Positions 34,612-44,276 of a stretch of DNA of 64,000 nt are shown in pieces. The notes under the pieces are model-generated. The model searched no databases. It saw only the letters and a list, made by a program, of their open reading frames with translations, and had not been told where the DNA came from. Numbering within the stretch: the first letter of the stretch is position 1; every line of letters starts with the position of its first letter. The stretch covers positions 38,574 to 102,573 of the forward strand of contig JAUWAU010000020.1 in assembly GCA_030601885.1 (NCBI GenBank), given 5' to 3'. The DNA is from Armatimonadota bacterium (GTDB taxonomy: Bacteria; Armatimonadota; Zipacnadia; JAUWAU01). The translations under genes and the position numbers were made by a program.

Positions 34612-35454
34612 ATGCGAGACATCGACTGCGGGCAGATAACGGAGACTGTGGCGCGGCTGTGCCAGGAGGCCAACTGGGACCTCGGCGAGGACGTCGTTGG
34701 CGCCCTGCGCAAGGCGCACGAGGAGGAGCCGAACGAGCGCGCCAAGGGCATCATCCACGCATTACTCGAAAACGCGGAGATCGCCCGAAATGAGCACATA
34801 CCGGCGTGTCAGGACACCGGGTATCTCGTTGCCTTCGTGAAGCTCGGACAGGAGGCGCACGTCAGCGGCGGCAGTCTCACCGACGCCATCAACGAGGGCG
34901 TTCGGCAGGGATACGCCGACGGATTCCTGCGCAAGTCGGTGCTCAACGACCCGCTCGAGCGCACCAACACGGGCGACAATACGCCGGCCGTCATCCACGT
35001 CGAAGTCGTGCCGGGCGACCAACTCGAAATCACCGTTGCCCCGAAGGGCGGCGGCAGCGAGAATATGAGCTCGGTGAAGATGCTCACGCCGGCCGTGGGG
35101 CGCGAGGGCGTCATCGAGTACGTCGTCGGTGAGGTGAGTGAGGCCCAGGGCAAGCCGTGCCCGCCAGTCATCGTCGGCGTCGGCATCGGCGGCACGTTCG
35201 AGAAGTGCGCCTGGCTGGCGAAGCACGCGCTGTTGCGCGACGTCGGGCAACCGAGCGACGATCCCGACACGGCCGAGTTGGAGCGCGAGCTGCTGGAGCG
35301 CATAAACGCCCTCGACATCGGCCCGATGGGCATGGGCGGGCGCACGACGGCGCTGGCGGTTCACGTGGAGCGGCATCCGTGCCACATCGCCTCGCTGCCC
35401 GCGGCGGTGAACATCCAGTGCCATTCGGCGCGACACAAATCGGCCGTGCTATGA
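34612..35454 (+). CDS. fumA: Fumarate hydratase, class I, alpha subunit
   Basis: 280 residues. Two-subunit class I fumarases hold an oxygen-sensitive [4Fe-4S] cluster and hydrate fumarate to malate. The alpha-chain marks are HIPACQDTGYLVAFVKLG (a cluster Cys), NTGDNTPAVIHVEVVPGD, PKGGGSENMSS and GVGIGGTFEKCAWLAKHALLR. The alternative is the related tartrate dehydratase; the mdh partner favours fumarase. An in-frame GTG three codons upstream exists, but AGGTG fits the ATG at 34612. The gap to fumB is 13 bases. Confidence 0.92.
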   Translation: MRDIDCGQITETVARLCQEANWDLGEDVVGALRKAHEEEPNERAKGIIHALLENAEIARNEHIPACQDTGYLVAFVKLGQEAHVSGGSLTDAINEGVRQGYADGFLRKSVLNDPLERTNTGDNTPAVIHVEVVPGDQLEITVAPKGGGSENMSSVKMLTPAVGREGVIEYVVGEVSEAQGKPCPPVIVGVGIGGTFEKCAWLAKHALLRDVGQPSDDPDTAELERELLERINALDIGPMGMGGRTTALAVHVERHPCHIASLPAAVNIQCHSARHKSAVL

Positions 35455-35467
35455 GGTCAGATACGAG

Positions 35468-36013
35468 ATGCCCGAACCCATTAAACTGACAACGCCGCTG
35501 TCGGATGCCGACATAGAGGCGCTCCGCGCGGGCGATGCCGTGCTGCTCTCCGGCATCATCTACACCGGGCGAGATGCAGCCCACAAGCGACTCATCGAGC
35601 TACTGGAGGCCGGCGAGGAGCTGCCCATCGACGTGCGCGGGCAGGTCATCTACTACTGCGGGCCGACGCCGGCGCCGCCGGGCAGACCGATTGGCGCGGC
35701 GGGCCCCACGACCAGCTATCGCATGGACGCCTATACGCCGCAGCTCACGGCGCTCGGGCTCAAAGGCAGCATCGGGAAGGGCCCGCGGTCCGACGAGGTC
35801 AAGCAGGCGTTGATCGAGCACAAGGCGGTCTATCTCGGCGCCATCGGCGGCGCGGGCGCCCTCCTCGCCCGCACCGTCACCAGCGCCGAGGTCGTGGCGT
35901 ATGAGGATCTCGGCCCGGAGGCGATCCGTCGGCTCGAGGTGGTTGAGTTCCCGGCCCACGTGGCGTACGACTGTCACGGGGGAGACGTGTACGCGCGCGA
36001 AGGGCCGAGCTGA
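35468..36013 (+). CDS. fumB: Fumarate hydratase, class I, beta subunit
   Basis: 181 residues. The beta chain is recognised by LTTPLSDADIEALRAGDAVLLSGIIYTGRDAAHKRL, VIYYCGPTPAPPGRPIGAAGPTTSYRMD and GKGPRSDEVKQALIEHKAVYLGAIGGAGALLA. It supplies the other part of the active site to the preceding alpha chain. A dispersed repeat sits between its stop and ndk. Confidence 0.93.
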   Translation: MPEPIKLTTPLSDADIEALRAGDAVLLSGIIYTGRDAAHKRLIELLEAGEELPIDVRGQVIYYCGPTPAPPGRPIGAAGPTTSYRMDAYTPQLTALGLKGSIGKGPRSDEVKQALIEHKAVYLGAIGGAGALLARTVTSAEVVAYEDLGPEAIRRLEVVEFPAHVAYDCHGGDVYAREGPS

Positions 36014-36031
36014 CCCATGCCGGTCTGAAGA

Positions 36032-36107
36032 CAGTGATCAGTGGCCAGCGGTGGTGCCTTCGGTGGTGTGCTCTTGCTGGCCACTGACCACTGATCACTG
36101 ACCACTG
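36032..36107 (+). repeat. Dispersed inverted repeat (CACTGACCACTG family), copy between fumB and ndk
   Basis: CAGTGATCAGTGGCCAGC (36032-36049) is mirrored by GCTGGCCACTG (36076-36086) and GATCACTG further on; the right arm holds CACTGACCACTG in tandem. It ends exactly at the first possible ndk start codon. Relatives: 45838-45903, 46791-46810, 54818-54833. Confidence 0.7.
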
Positions 36108-36115
36108 TGATCATC

Positions 36116-36523
36116 GTGGAGCGCACGCTGCTCATCATCAAACCGGATGCCGTCGAGCGGGGGCTGATCGGGGAGATCATCTCCCGCTTCGAGCGCGCTG
36201 AGTTCGCCATCAGGGCCGTACAGAGCGCGCACCTGACCACCGAACAGGCGCGTGAGTTCTACGCCGAGCACGAGGGCAAGCACTTCTTCGCAGGCCTGAT
36301 AGAGTTCATGACCTCAGGGATGGTCGTCGTCATCGCCGCGGAGCGCGACGGGGCGATCCAGCGCGCACGGAACCTCGTGGGGGATACGAATTCGGCAAAG
36401 GCGGCGCCCGGGTCTATCCGTGGCGACTATGGCCGGGACAACACGGCGAACGCGATCCACGCCTCCGACTCGCCCGAGTCGGCGCAGCGAGAGTTGGCGT
36501 TTTTCTTCCCGGACCTCGCGTAG
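36116..36523 (+). CDS. ndk: Nucleoside diphosphate kinase
   Basis: 135 residues from the GTG that gives the usual family start (MERTLLIIKPDAVERGLIGEII); another GTG nine bases upstream belongs to the end of the repeat. The enzyme moves phosphate from ATP to other NDPs through the active-site His in NTANAIHASDSPESAQREL. The block GPGSIRGDYG is here written APGSIRGDYG, which is normal. No ribosome site is seen, because the upstream 80 bases are a dispersed repeat; expression may depend on read-through from fumB. Confidence 0.95.
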   Translation: MERTLLIIKPDAVERGLIGEIISRFERAEFAIRAVQSAHLTTEQAREFYAEHEGKHFFAGLIEFMTSGMVVVIAAERDGAIQRARNLVGDTNSAKAAPGSIRGDYGRDNTANAIHASDSPESAQRELAFFFPDLA

Positions 36524-36588
36524 GGCGGACGGGAGCTTCGGCTGCCGCCGTCTCGTCTGCACGCCAGGGGGCCGGCAGGGCTCATTCC

Positions 36589-36687
36589 TCACTCGGGCGG
36601 CGTCTGCTCCTGGGCTTTGCGATGTTCCCTCACGGCCGCCAGGCCTTTGGGGTCGCCGATCTTCTCGAGCGCCTGGGCTGCCGCACG
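36589..36687 (-). pseudogene. Detached C-terminal tail of a HEAT-repeat protein
   Basis: The minus strand reads AAQALEKIGDPKGLAAVREHRK and ends QTPPE then stop. This is the same end as that of the HEAT-repeat anti-sigma protein (ALEKIGDPKGLEALKRHRE ... QTTPE at 40657), and the DNA is also clearly similar. Upstream of it the frame is Pro/Ala-rich with no HEAT pattern. It is a left-over of a second copy, probably lost by deletion. 36524-36901 holds nothing else. Confidence 0.75.
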
Positions 36688-36901
36688 AGGGAGCGGACCG
36701 GCCGGTGGCGCCGGAGCCCCCGCTGTCGGAAGGGGAGGAGCCGTCGATCGTGTTCCATAGGCTTGCGTCGCGGAGGGATCGCTGACGATGCCAGTAGCTC
36801 CAGGCGACAGTCTGCGCATATTCGTCGTGAATGTGGGACAGGCAGTGCGAACGCCGGAGTAATAGTGAGGCGTGTGGCGGAGTAAACGTGAGGGGCCCGC
36901 T

Positions 36902-39900
36902 TCAGCCAGACCTGCCGGATGCGGTTGGCGGCCCGCTATCGCAGCGCCCGTAGACCGTGACGCGGGGGATCAGCATTGCGTTGTGGAAGGTGCCCAGGGA
37001 GACGTGGCCGCCGGGGAGGGGATCCGGGTCGGTGTACTCGATGACGGGCTGCCCGCAGCAGTGCACGGCGATGCGACCGCCAGACTTCTCCACGGTGAGC
37101 CCGATCCAGTCATAATGCATGTAATGCGGCATGGCGAACCCCGGAGCATGAGCCACGACATCCCCGTTCCTCTTCAGAACCGTTTGCGGCGAATCCATGC
37201 CCGCGACCTTGAAGGTGTAGCCCGCCTCCGGATCACCTTGTTGCCCGCAGATGCGGATGAAGACATCCGAGAGGTCCTCGCGTCTGCTGTGGCCGGGCGG
37301 CAGGAGCTGGGGGAGGATGGCGGGGCGGCCCGCGCGGCCGGACCGCGGTGGGACGGCGGCCTGCATGGTCGTTGGGCCAACATGCACGTCCAAGTACAGA
37401 TCGCCAATGAAGCGGCGCTTGTTTGTGATGCAGGCCATCTGCTCGTCCCAGCCCGCGAACCACGACCACTGCAGCCCGCAGGGCCAACGCGTGTTGATCC
37501 CCCAGTTGCCGCTGTCGATGACCCAGTCGGCGGGCGCGTCGGCAAACAGGTACGTCCTGACGTCAGGGCTCTCGATGCTGATGCCGTCGGGCCAGAGCCG
37601 CAGTCCGGTCGCTTCGATTCCGAGCCGGTGGTCGTCGGGCAGAGGCCGGTCGTCGGTGTATGCGATCAGCGGCCGGTCGTTCACGGCGCCGATGATGCAG
37701 CTCCCGAGGCGCTCGATCGCCAGCACGAACGCCTGGTCCGCGTCAGGGATGGTAGCTTCGCCCGTGGCGACGCTCTGGCCCTCACGATACAGCACCACGT
37801 CAACGCGACCGGCGCCCCATGTGTGCGATGCCACGAGGCTGTAGCCGGCGAGGGGGTTGCGGCCGTCGCCGAGGATGGTGCGCACGCTCACCGTCTCGGC
37901 CTCGTCGCGATGCACGCCGACTCTGAGGCGCACGTCGCCGGGGAATGGCGCGTGATGCCAGAAGCGCCCAAGAGCGTCCGGCTGCGGGAGCCAGGCGCAG
38001 GCAGTGCTCGCCCAGGTGTTCTTGTCGATGATCCCGGTGTAGGTCGGCGTGGGCGGGTCGGCGATGTGCATCTCATCGTCCAGCGACACGGCGCGGAACT
38101 TCCTGAATGTGGCGGCCTTCGGCCCGGTCACGCAGAGTCCGACGCCGCCGGCTCGGGCAGGAAGGTCAACGGTGTCAATCACGACATCGTCGCCGATCGC
38201 CACCGTGATGCGACGCCCGCGGAGCTCGGCACGCACGCTGCGCCACGGGCCTTTGGCGCCGGAATGCGTCTGCTCGGCGACGACCTTTCTTTCGCCGTCG
38301 CTCACTCTGACGAGTTGGACGACGTCCCTGCCGCGTCCCCGCGACAGGAGGACCAGACAATGGTTGTCCTCATCCTGGTACTGCAGCACGAGGCCGGCCT
38401 GGGCGCCGCCGGGGCGGACCTCGGCCGAGCATACGGCGCGATCCCAGTCGCGTGAGCCGGAGATGGCTCTCGCCGCGCTCTTGCCCTTGCCCCGACCCCG
38501 CAGTGCGTCGTCGTCCGTTGTGTCCCATTGGCCAGATATGGTCTCGAGGTCATCCAGGAGGCTGCGGCCCGGGACCTGCACGATGGCACGCCAGGGCTTT
38601 GCCTCAACGTCATCGAAGTGGCCCTTCGATCCTTCCGCGTAGAGGCCCACGGCCCCCTGGCCACGCGCGGCGTCCTCCGCTTCGACGACGACGCGCCCGT
38701 CAAGTAATCCCAGGATCCAGCCTCCCGATACGCGCACGCCGAGTCGATACCACTGTTCAGGAGCACACGACACCGCCTGTTGCGCGAGGGTGGTTGGCCG
38801 GCCGTTTCTCACGCGCACCAACGCGGCTGTGCCGCCGTCTCCGGGCGCCTCGTCCGGCTCTATCCGCAGGAGCAGGTGGCTCTTGGGATCATTGTAGTGG
38901 AAGCATAGCCCGGCGGCTTCGCCGGTCCATTTGGCCGCCGCGCTGAAGGCATAGTTGTCCCAGAACCAGTAGCCCGCCGTGGCCATGGCGCTCTCGGCAC
39001 TGGCGAACTGGTATGAGAAGGGGTTCGCGCCCGTTCGCGGCTTGCCCGGCGTGCTTTCCACCTTCCAGGTCTCGGCCGCCGCCTCCCAACCGCCGGCATG
39101 GCCTTCGGCACGCGTGAAGTCGTCGGTCAAGTAGGGGGGGACGACAAGCTGCAGCTCCGGAGCGCCCACGCCCCGGCACCCGATCATGCCTTTCCAGGGC
39201 GGCCCGTCGGCGGCCGTGAGAAGGAGACGGTCACCCGCACGCACGGTGACACTGCCGCTCCGACGCTTGATCAGCAGGTCGGCCTCCGCCAGGTCGCGAG
39301 GCAAATCGGCCCGGCGAAGCGTGCGCTCCTTGCCGTCTTGCACCTCGAGGAACGCGACCGCCGCGTTGGCAAACCGCAACGATCGGTACCAGCGGGCATT
39401 CCAGTAATCGAACACCACCTGAGCGTCGGCACGGCGGGGGATGGTCCCAGCCAGGTCAAATTCCGCGGCGAGGGGGTCGGGGTGCAGAGTCTCCCAATGC
39501 CCTGCCAACGGCTCCTGCTCGCCCGGCGGAGCCAGAGGGGCAATGGCCTCCGGCTGTGTGCCGGCCGTCGGCCCTTGCGTCATCAATGCCCCCGGCCGTG
39601 CGGCGGCGAACCGCGGCACGAGCTGCCCGTTGCTGAGGGACTCGATGAGCGGCAGGATGAGCTCCTCGGGCTCAGGCCCGCGAAGCAATAGGGAGAAGCT
39701 CAGACGCATGCTGATGTAGACAAGCTGCCCTTTGCCAAGGGGCTTCAGCAGCAGGGCCGGCGCGTCGCCGCGGGTGTAGGAGCCCGATCCGGATGTGGTC
39801 GGGTACGGCCTTACCTGCCCGCCCCTGAGCTCGGCGATGACCATGACCTCCGGCTCGTCCTCCGGGACGATGGCGACGCCGCTGCTGAAATAGGGACGGA

Positions 39901-40363
39901 CCACACCCAGGACCGCCAGGCGCCTGGCCATAGGATGGTCCGCGTCGTGGAACACGAGGCTCCGGGCCGAGCGCACGTAGAGGCGCTTGCCGCGGATGCC
40001 GATCTGTTGGGATGCCATGTGCCCGCGCTCGACGATGGCGATGCCGCCGTCCCTGACGTAGTCCAGGAGCACCGACGGGCGCGCGAGTGCTGCAGTGCTG
40101 CGCAAGTCGGTGACGATGACGATGTCATACTTTCTGAGGACGGATGCGTCGCTCAACTGGGCGTCCAGCAGCCGCTCGCGGGGCATGCCGTGTCGGGCCA
40201 ACAGGGCCATGTAGCCGGTTGGGCAGGCCCCGCCGACGCCGATGCGCCACGGCTGTGTCTGCGTTGCGGGCTCGACGGGGTCAGCGACGCTGAGGCGGCA
40301 TGGGGCAAAGGCCACCATGCCGAGGAGAACAACTGCCAGTCTGTGCCGGCCTGCTCGCACCAT
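36902..40363 (-). CDS. Large exported multi-jelly-roll protein
   Basis: 1153 residues; ATG at 40363 with GGAGGTGAG about 10 bases before, then a signal peptide (LAVVLLGMVAFAPC). About 40-260 resembles a glutamine-amidotransferase-like or ThuA-like Rossmann domain without a catalytic Cys (YDIVIVTDLRST, DYVRDGGIAIVE). After a linker come at least four concanavalin/LamG-like beta-sandwich domains, each with patterns such as W-x-V-E-S, Y-F-A-L-like strands and L-x-V-G-L-Y-A-E; examples are WYRLGVRVSGGWILGLLDGR, WRSVRAELRGRRITVAIGDD and FRAVSLDDEMH. Such domains bind or cleave polysaccharides, as in DUF1080 proteins, but no active site is clear. It follows the sigma/anti-sigma pair on the same strand and may be their target. 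Confidence 0.8.
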   Translation of the reverse strand: MVRAGRHRLAVVLLGMVAFAPCRLSVADPVEPATQTQPWRIGVGGACPTGYMALLARHGMPRERLLDAQLSDASVLRKYDIVIVTDLRSTAALARPSVLLDYVRDGGIAIVERGHMASQQIGIRGKRLYVRSARSLVFHDADHPMARRLAVLGVVRPYFSSGVAIVPEDEPEVMVIAELRGGQVRPYPTTSGSGSYTRGDAPALLLKPLGKGQLVYISMRLSFSLLLRGPEPEELILPLIESLSNGQLVPRFAAARPGALMTQGPTAGTQPEAIAPLAPPGEQEPLAGHWETLHPDPLAAEFDLAGTIPRRADAQVVFDYWNARWYRSLRFANAAVAFLEVQDGKERTLRRADLPRDLAEADLLIKRRSGSVTVRAGDRLLLTAADGPPWKGMIGCRGVGAPELQLVVPPYLTDDFTRAEGHAGGWEAAAETWKVESTPGKPRTGANPFSYQFASAESAMATAGYWFWDNYAFSAAAKWTGEAAGLCFHYNDPKSHLLLRIEPDEAPGDGGTAALVRVRNGRPTTLAQQAVSCAPEQWYRLGVRVSGGWILGLLDGRVVVEAEDAARGQGAVGLYAEGSKGHFDDVEAKPWRAIVQVPGRSLLDDLETISGQWDTTDDDALRGRGKGKSAARAISGSRDWDRAVCSAEVRPGGAQAGLVLQYQDEDNHCLVLLSRGRGRDVVQLVRVSDGERKVVAEQTHSGAKGPWRSVRAELRGRRITVAIGDDVVIDTVDLPARAGGVGLCVTGPKAATFRKFRAVSLDDEMHIADPPTPTYTGIIDKNTWASTACAWLPQPDALGRFWHHAPFPGDVRLRVGVHRDEAETVSVRTILGDGRNPLAGYSLVASHTWGAGRVDVVLYREGQSVATGEATIPDADQAFVLAIERLGSCIIGAVNDRPLIAYTDDRPLPDDHRLGIEATGLRLWPDGISIESPDVRTYLFADAPADWVIDSGNWGINTRWPCGLQWSWFAGWDEQMACITNKRRFIGDLYLDVHVGPTTMQAAVPPRSGRAGRPAILPQLLPPGHSRREDLSDVFIRICGQQGDPEAGYTFKVAGMDSPQTVLKRNGDVVAHAPGFAMPHYMHYDWIGLTVEKSGGRIAVHCCGQPVIEYTDPDPLPGGHVSLGTFHNAMLIPRVTVYGRCDSGPPTASGRSG

Positions 40364-40656
40364 CGTCACACCACTCACCTCCAGCCATTGCACGCCCAAC
40401 GCGTCGTCCAGAGACCGTCTCACGGCGCCCCCGCCACGAAGCTCTCCGGGGGCCTTACATTACCTAACGCCTGACCGTCCTTCTGGTTCGACACATCATC
40501 GTGGCTTCGGTTTGGGGACCGGGGGCGTGGCTGCGAAGGCGCCGGAGCGGCATGCCTCGCGCCGGACGGGGAGAGCAGTCGAGACCCCAACCGGCCCCGG
40601 CGCGCCTGCCGGGCTCGCTCTCCACTTCCACCGGCGGGGCTGGCTGGGTTGGTGGA

Positions 40657-43600
40657 TCACTCCGGCGTCGTCTGCGTCTCGGCTTCGCGGTGTCTCTTGA
40701 GGGCCTCGAGGCCTTTGGGGTCGCCGATCTTCTCGAGGGCCTCAGTCACTTGGCGCCGCAGGTACTCGTGCACCTCATCCAGGGCCCCGATCAGGGGCTC
40801 CAGCGCCCCGATCAGGGGCTCGACGGCGCGTGCGTCGCCGATCTGGCCCAGGGCCGTGGCTGCACTCCAGCGTATCCCTGCGTCTGCCGACCCCAAGGCC
40901 TCGATGAGGGCGTCGACCGCGCGCGCGTCCCCCGTCGTGCCAAGAGCCTTCGCAGCGCCACTCGCGACGTCGCGGTCCTTGTCCCGCAGAGCGTCGATGA
41001 GAGGTGCGACGGCACGGGCGTCGGCGACCTTCTCGAGTCCCATCACGGCGCGCCGTCGTTCCGAGCTGCGGTCGCTCCGCAGTGCCTCGAGCAATGGCTC
41101 GACGGCCCGGGCGTCCCCGAGTGCGGCAAGCGCTGCGACCGCCTCGTGCCTCACGCGCGCATCCGGGTGCCCCAGGAGTCCGGCCAACGGCTCGGCAGCG
41201 CGCGTGTCTTCCATCTGCCCGAGGGCAGAGGCAGCCAGGCGGACGACTTCGCCGTCGTCAGCTCCGAGCGCCTCGACGAGAGCATCGGCGCCCGGCGCGC
41301 CTATCTGGGCGAGGGCCTCTGCAGCAGCGGAGCGGACCATCGCCGCCTCGTCACGAAGGGCGCCCACCAGATGCGGGACGACCTCGGGGCCGCCCGACTT
41401 TCCCAGCGCCTGAACAGCCGCAAGGCGCACATACGGGTTCGGATCCGCCAGCGCCTCGATGAGCAGCTCGGCCGGCTGGGCATCCTCCACGCGCCCTTCG
41501 CGGTCTTGATACTCCTCGACCGCGTGCTGCCGGTGCGCCCTGACGGCCTCGAGGCCCTTTGCGTCGCCGATCTTCTCCAGCGCCTCCGCTGCTCTTTTGC
41601 GCACGGTCCTGCTCTCGTCAGTCAATGCGTGGATCAGCGGCTCGACAGCACGGGCGTCGCCGATCTCGCCGAGCGCCGCCACAGCGTGGCCAGTGGTCAC
41701 GAAGTGGGGGGCGGCGCGCAGCTCCTCGAGCAGCAGGTCTACCACCTCGGCGCCGCCGATCTTGCCGAGCGCCTCGGCGGCTCTGGAGCGCACATGAACA
41801 TGGCGCCCGTATACAGCCGCGCGAACGAGGGGGACAATGGCACGCGCGTCGCCGATCTCTCCCAGCGCCTCCGCGGCGTCCTGCCCTACCCGGTGGTCAC
41901 CCAGGAGCTCGATGAGGAGCTGCACTACACGCGGGTGCCGGGTTGACCCAAGCGCTCGCACTACGCTCAGGCGGACAACCGGGTCTTCGTCGTCGAGCGC
42001 CTCGACGAGAGCATCGACGGCAGATGCGTCGCTGATCTGCCCAAGGCCCCGGGCAGCCATCATCCGGATGTTCCGGTCCTCATCCTTCAGGTCTTGTGCC
42101 AGCAGCGGGATAGCGCGAGGATCTGGTACCTTCCGCAGCCGGTGCATGGCCAGTCTGCGGGCCTGTGGATCGGCGGCGCTCCGCACGCTCTCGAGCAATG
42201 GCTCAACGGCACCCGCGTCCCCCAACTCCGCAAGCCCGTCTACGGCGAAGTGCCGCACTCCCTCGCTTTCGTCGTCCAGGGCCTCACGGAGGGCCTGCGC
42301 GGCGCGGGGATCTCCCGTCTCTGCAAGGGCCCGGATGGCGGACAAGCGGACGTAGCCGTTCTCGTCTCCGAGGGCTTCGATGAGCGGCTCGACCACGTCG
42401 GCTCCACCGAGCTTCCCGAGCGCGCGGGCGGCACGGGCCCGCACTGTGTAAATCGAGTCCCTGAGGGCCGGGATCAGAAGGGGGATCGCACGAGGATCGC
42501 CGGTCTCGCCAAGCGCACGCATCGTGAAATAGCGCAGCGACAGATCGCCGTGAGCGAACTGCTCGAGCAGCGCCTCGATCGCACGTGGATCTCTCGTCTC
42601 CCCAAGCGCGCGCACAGCGCCACTTCGCAGCGTTAGGTCCTCGGCGTACAGCGCGTCGATCAAATGGGGAACCGCAGGAGCCCCGATTCCACCCAAGGCC
42701 CGACTGGCGCCAAACTGCACAGTCACTCTCCAGTCGCTTAAGGCATCGATGAGAGGTTCCACTGCCGGCGCGCCGATGTTCGCGAGCGCCCCGCTGGCGA
42801 CGTAGGCGAGCGAGCTATATCCTTCCTCTTGGTCGAGCAGCGCGATCAGGGGCTCGACCGCATCTCCGCCCATTTGCCCGAGCGCCTCGGCCGCCGCACG
42901 GCGCATGAGGCGCTCCTCGTCCCTGAGGGCGAGCGTCAGAGGCGGAACGGCGCGCGGGTCCCCGATCTTGCCAAGCGCCTGGGCTGCCGCAACCCGGACG
43001 TCGACGTTCTCGTGTGCCAGGGCCTCGATCAGCGGGTCTGTCGCCGGAGCGCCTATCTGCGCGAACGCGTCCGCGGCGGCCTCGCCGCCGCCGCGGGGGC
43101 CCAGGTGGGACAGCGCCTCGATGAGTGGTGCGATGACGGGAGTGCCGATCCGCGCCAGTGCTGCGACGGCAGACTGACGCACGTTCTCATCCCGGTCTTG
43201 GAGGGCCTGGATCAAAGGCGCGATGGCAGCGGGGCTCTCGATCCGGGCAAGCTTCTTGACAGCTATCGCACGGACATCGCGGACCTCGTGCCGGAGGTCC
43301 TCAGTCAAGGTCTTGAGCTTGCGTGCCTCCGCTGCGTCCTCGGATGCTTCGGCGGCGGTGACGCCGCCGGCGCCCGTGCGACGATCTTCAACGACTGTCC
43401 CTTCGGGCGCCTTAGCCATGAACACTCGTGCATCGATGCGCGTCTGGTAATCCACCCGCGCCAGCGGGCCAGTGATCTTCCTGGTGTCCCCGCGGACACG
43501 CCACTGCTCGAGGGCCACCACGCGCATGCTGTCGCTGTCCACCCAGATCGTTGCGCCCCGACCGTCTGGGCCCGGGCGCACATCGATGCGCTTCGCGGGC

Positions 43601-44274
43601 CTGCCATCAAGCGAGTCGTCCGAGACCGCATAGTCGTATGGCGAGTGCTCGGCACGCAGCTTCTCGAGCCAGACTACACCCGGAAGCTTCATCAGGTCCT
43701 GCCGGCTGCTCTCGGGGGCCGGGTCCGACACGACCATCTTGTTCTGCTCGCGGTCGTACACGCAGGTGCTCGCGGCGGTGTAGACGGTGAAGCCACGCTC
43801 TGACTCTTGCCGGACGCCATGCTTCTCTGAGACCCACATGCGCTGGCCGTTGACCTGCACGTAGGCGGTGTCAACTTCCGACATCGCGAGGGCGCTGGCG
43901 GCCACGACGTCCTGGCGGGTGAGATTGAGCATGACGGCGCAGAGGGCGACGGCCGCCGCGATTCCCCCGGCAGCGATGGCCCAGCGTGGCCACGTCACTC
44001 TCGGGACCCACCGGGCGAGAGACCACGTTGTGCGCCGGGCCTGGCGCTCGCCGATGCGCTCCTTCACCACCCCAGCGAGCTGCTGCCAGTACGCTTCGCC
44101 CATGTCGGGCGCCTCGACGGCGTGGATTATCTCTGAGAGCCGTGTAAGCCGGCTCTGCCGGGCGTTGCACTCGCCGCAGGCCCGCACGTGTTCATCCAGC
44201 CTGTCGGCGTCGTCGCCTGGCAGCTCCCTGTCGGCTAGCCGCGCCATCATGTGAGTCGCCATCTTGCAGTCCAC
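40657..44274 (-). CDS. Anti-sigma factor fused to an array of about 27 HEAT repeats
   Basis: 1205 residues. A zinc-type anti-sigma domain opens it: MDCKMATHMMARLADREL and the H29-x3-C33-x2-C36 motif in EHVRACGEC. A single membrane segment follows (98-117), then an outside domain of about 200 residues related to RseB/LolA sensors (TAYVQVNGQRMWVSE, TVYTAASTCVYDREQNKMVVSD, RIDVRPGPDGRGATIWVD). From about 320 to the end there are about 27 HEAT/PBS-type repeats of ~30 residues (VEPLIEALxDExxxVRxxAAxALGxIGDPRA). A cap-like ALEKIGDAKGLEAVRAHR sequence lies inside the array as well as at its end. The GTG start overlaps the end of the sigma gene region (SD GAGAGG). It should hold the ECF sigma factor until an outside signal is sensed (inference from domains). 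Confidence 0.9.
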   Translation of the reverse strand: MDCKMATHMMARLADRELPGDDADRLDEHVRACGECNARQSRLTRLSEIIHAVEAPDMGEAYWQQLAGVVKERIGERQARRTTWSLARWVPRVTWPRWAIAAGGIAAAVALCAVMLNLTRQDVVAASALAMSEVDTAYVQVNGQRMWVSEKHGVRQESERGFTVYTAASTCVYDREQNKMVVSDPAPESSRQDLMKLPGVVWLEKLRAEHSPYDYAVSDDSLDGRPAKRIDVRPGPDGRGATIWVDSDSMRVVALEQWRVRGDTRKITGPLARVDYQTRIDARVFMAKAPEGTVVEDRRTGAGGVTAAEASEDAAEARKLKTLTEDLRHEVRDVRAIAVKKLARIESPAAIAPLIQALQDRDENVRQSAVAALARIGTPVIAPLIEALSHLGPRGGGEAAADAFAQIGAPATDPLIEALAHENVDVRVAAAQALGKIGDPRAVPPLTLALRDEERLMRRAAAEALGQMGGDAVEPLIALLDQEEGYSSLAYVASGALANIGAPAVEPLIDALSDWRVTVQFGASRALGGIGAPAVPHLIDALYAEDLTLRSGAVRALGETRDPRAIEALLEQFAHGDLSLRYFTMRALGETGDPRAIPLLIPALRDSIYTVRARAARALGKLGGADVVEPLIEALGDENGYVRLSAIRALAETGDPRAAQALREALDDESEGVRHFAVDGLAELGDAGAVEPLLESVRSAADPQARRLAMHRLRKVPDPRAIPLLAQDLKDEDRNIRMMAARGLGQISDASAVDALVEALDDEDPVVRLSVVRALGSTRHPRVVQLLIELLGDHRVGQDAAEALGEIGDARAIVPLVRAAVYGRHVHVRSRAAEALGKIGGAEVVDLLLEELRAAPHFVTTGHAVAALGEIGDARAVEPLIHALTDESRTVRKRAAEALEKIGDAKGLEAVRAHRQHAVEEYQDREGRVEDAQPAELLIEALADPNPYVRLAAVQALGKSGGPEVVPHLVGALRDEAAMVRSAAAEALAQIGAPGADALVEALGADDGEVVRLAASALGQMEDTRAAEPLAGLLGHPDARVRHEAVAALAALGDARAVEPLLEALRSDRSSERRRAVMGLEKVADARAVAPLIDALRDKDRDVASGAAKALGTTGDARAVDALIEALGSADAGIRWSAATALGQIGDARAVEPLIGALEPLIGALDEVHEYLRRQVTEALEKIGDPKGLEALKRHREAETQTTPE

Positions 44275-44276
44275 GC

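Noticed and set aside
36872..38455. 527-codon open frame on the plus strand
   Set aside because: It is antisense to the multi-jelly-roll gene, which has a signal peptide and beta-sandwich patterns; GC-rich codons keep the other strand open. The composition (many R, H, D, V) is not protein-like.
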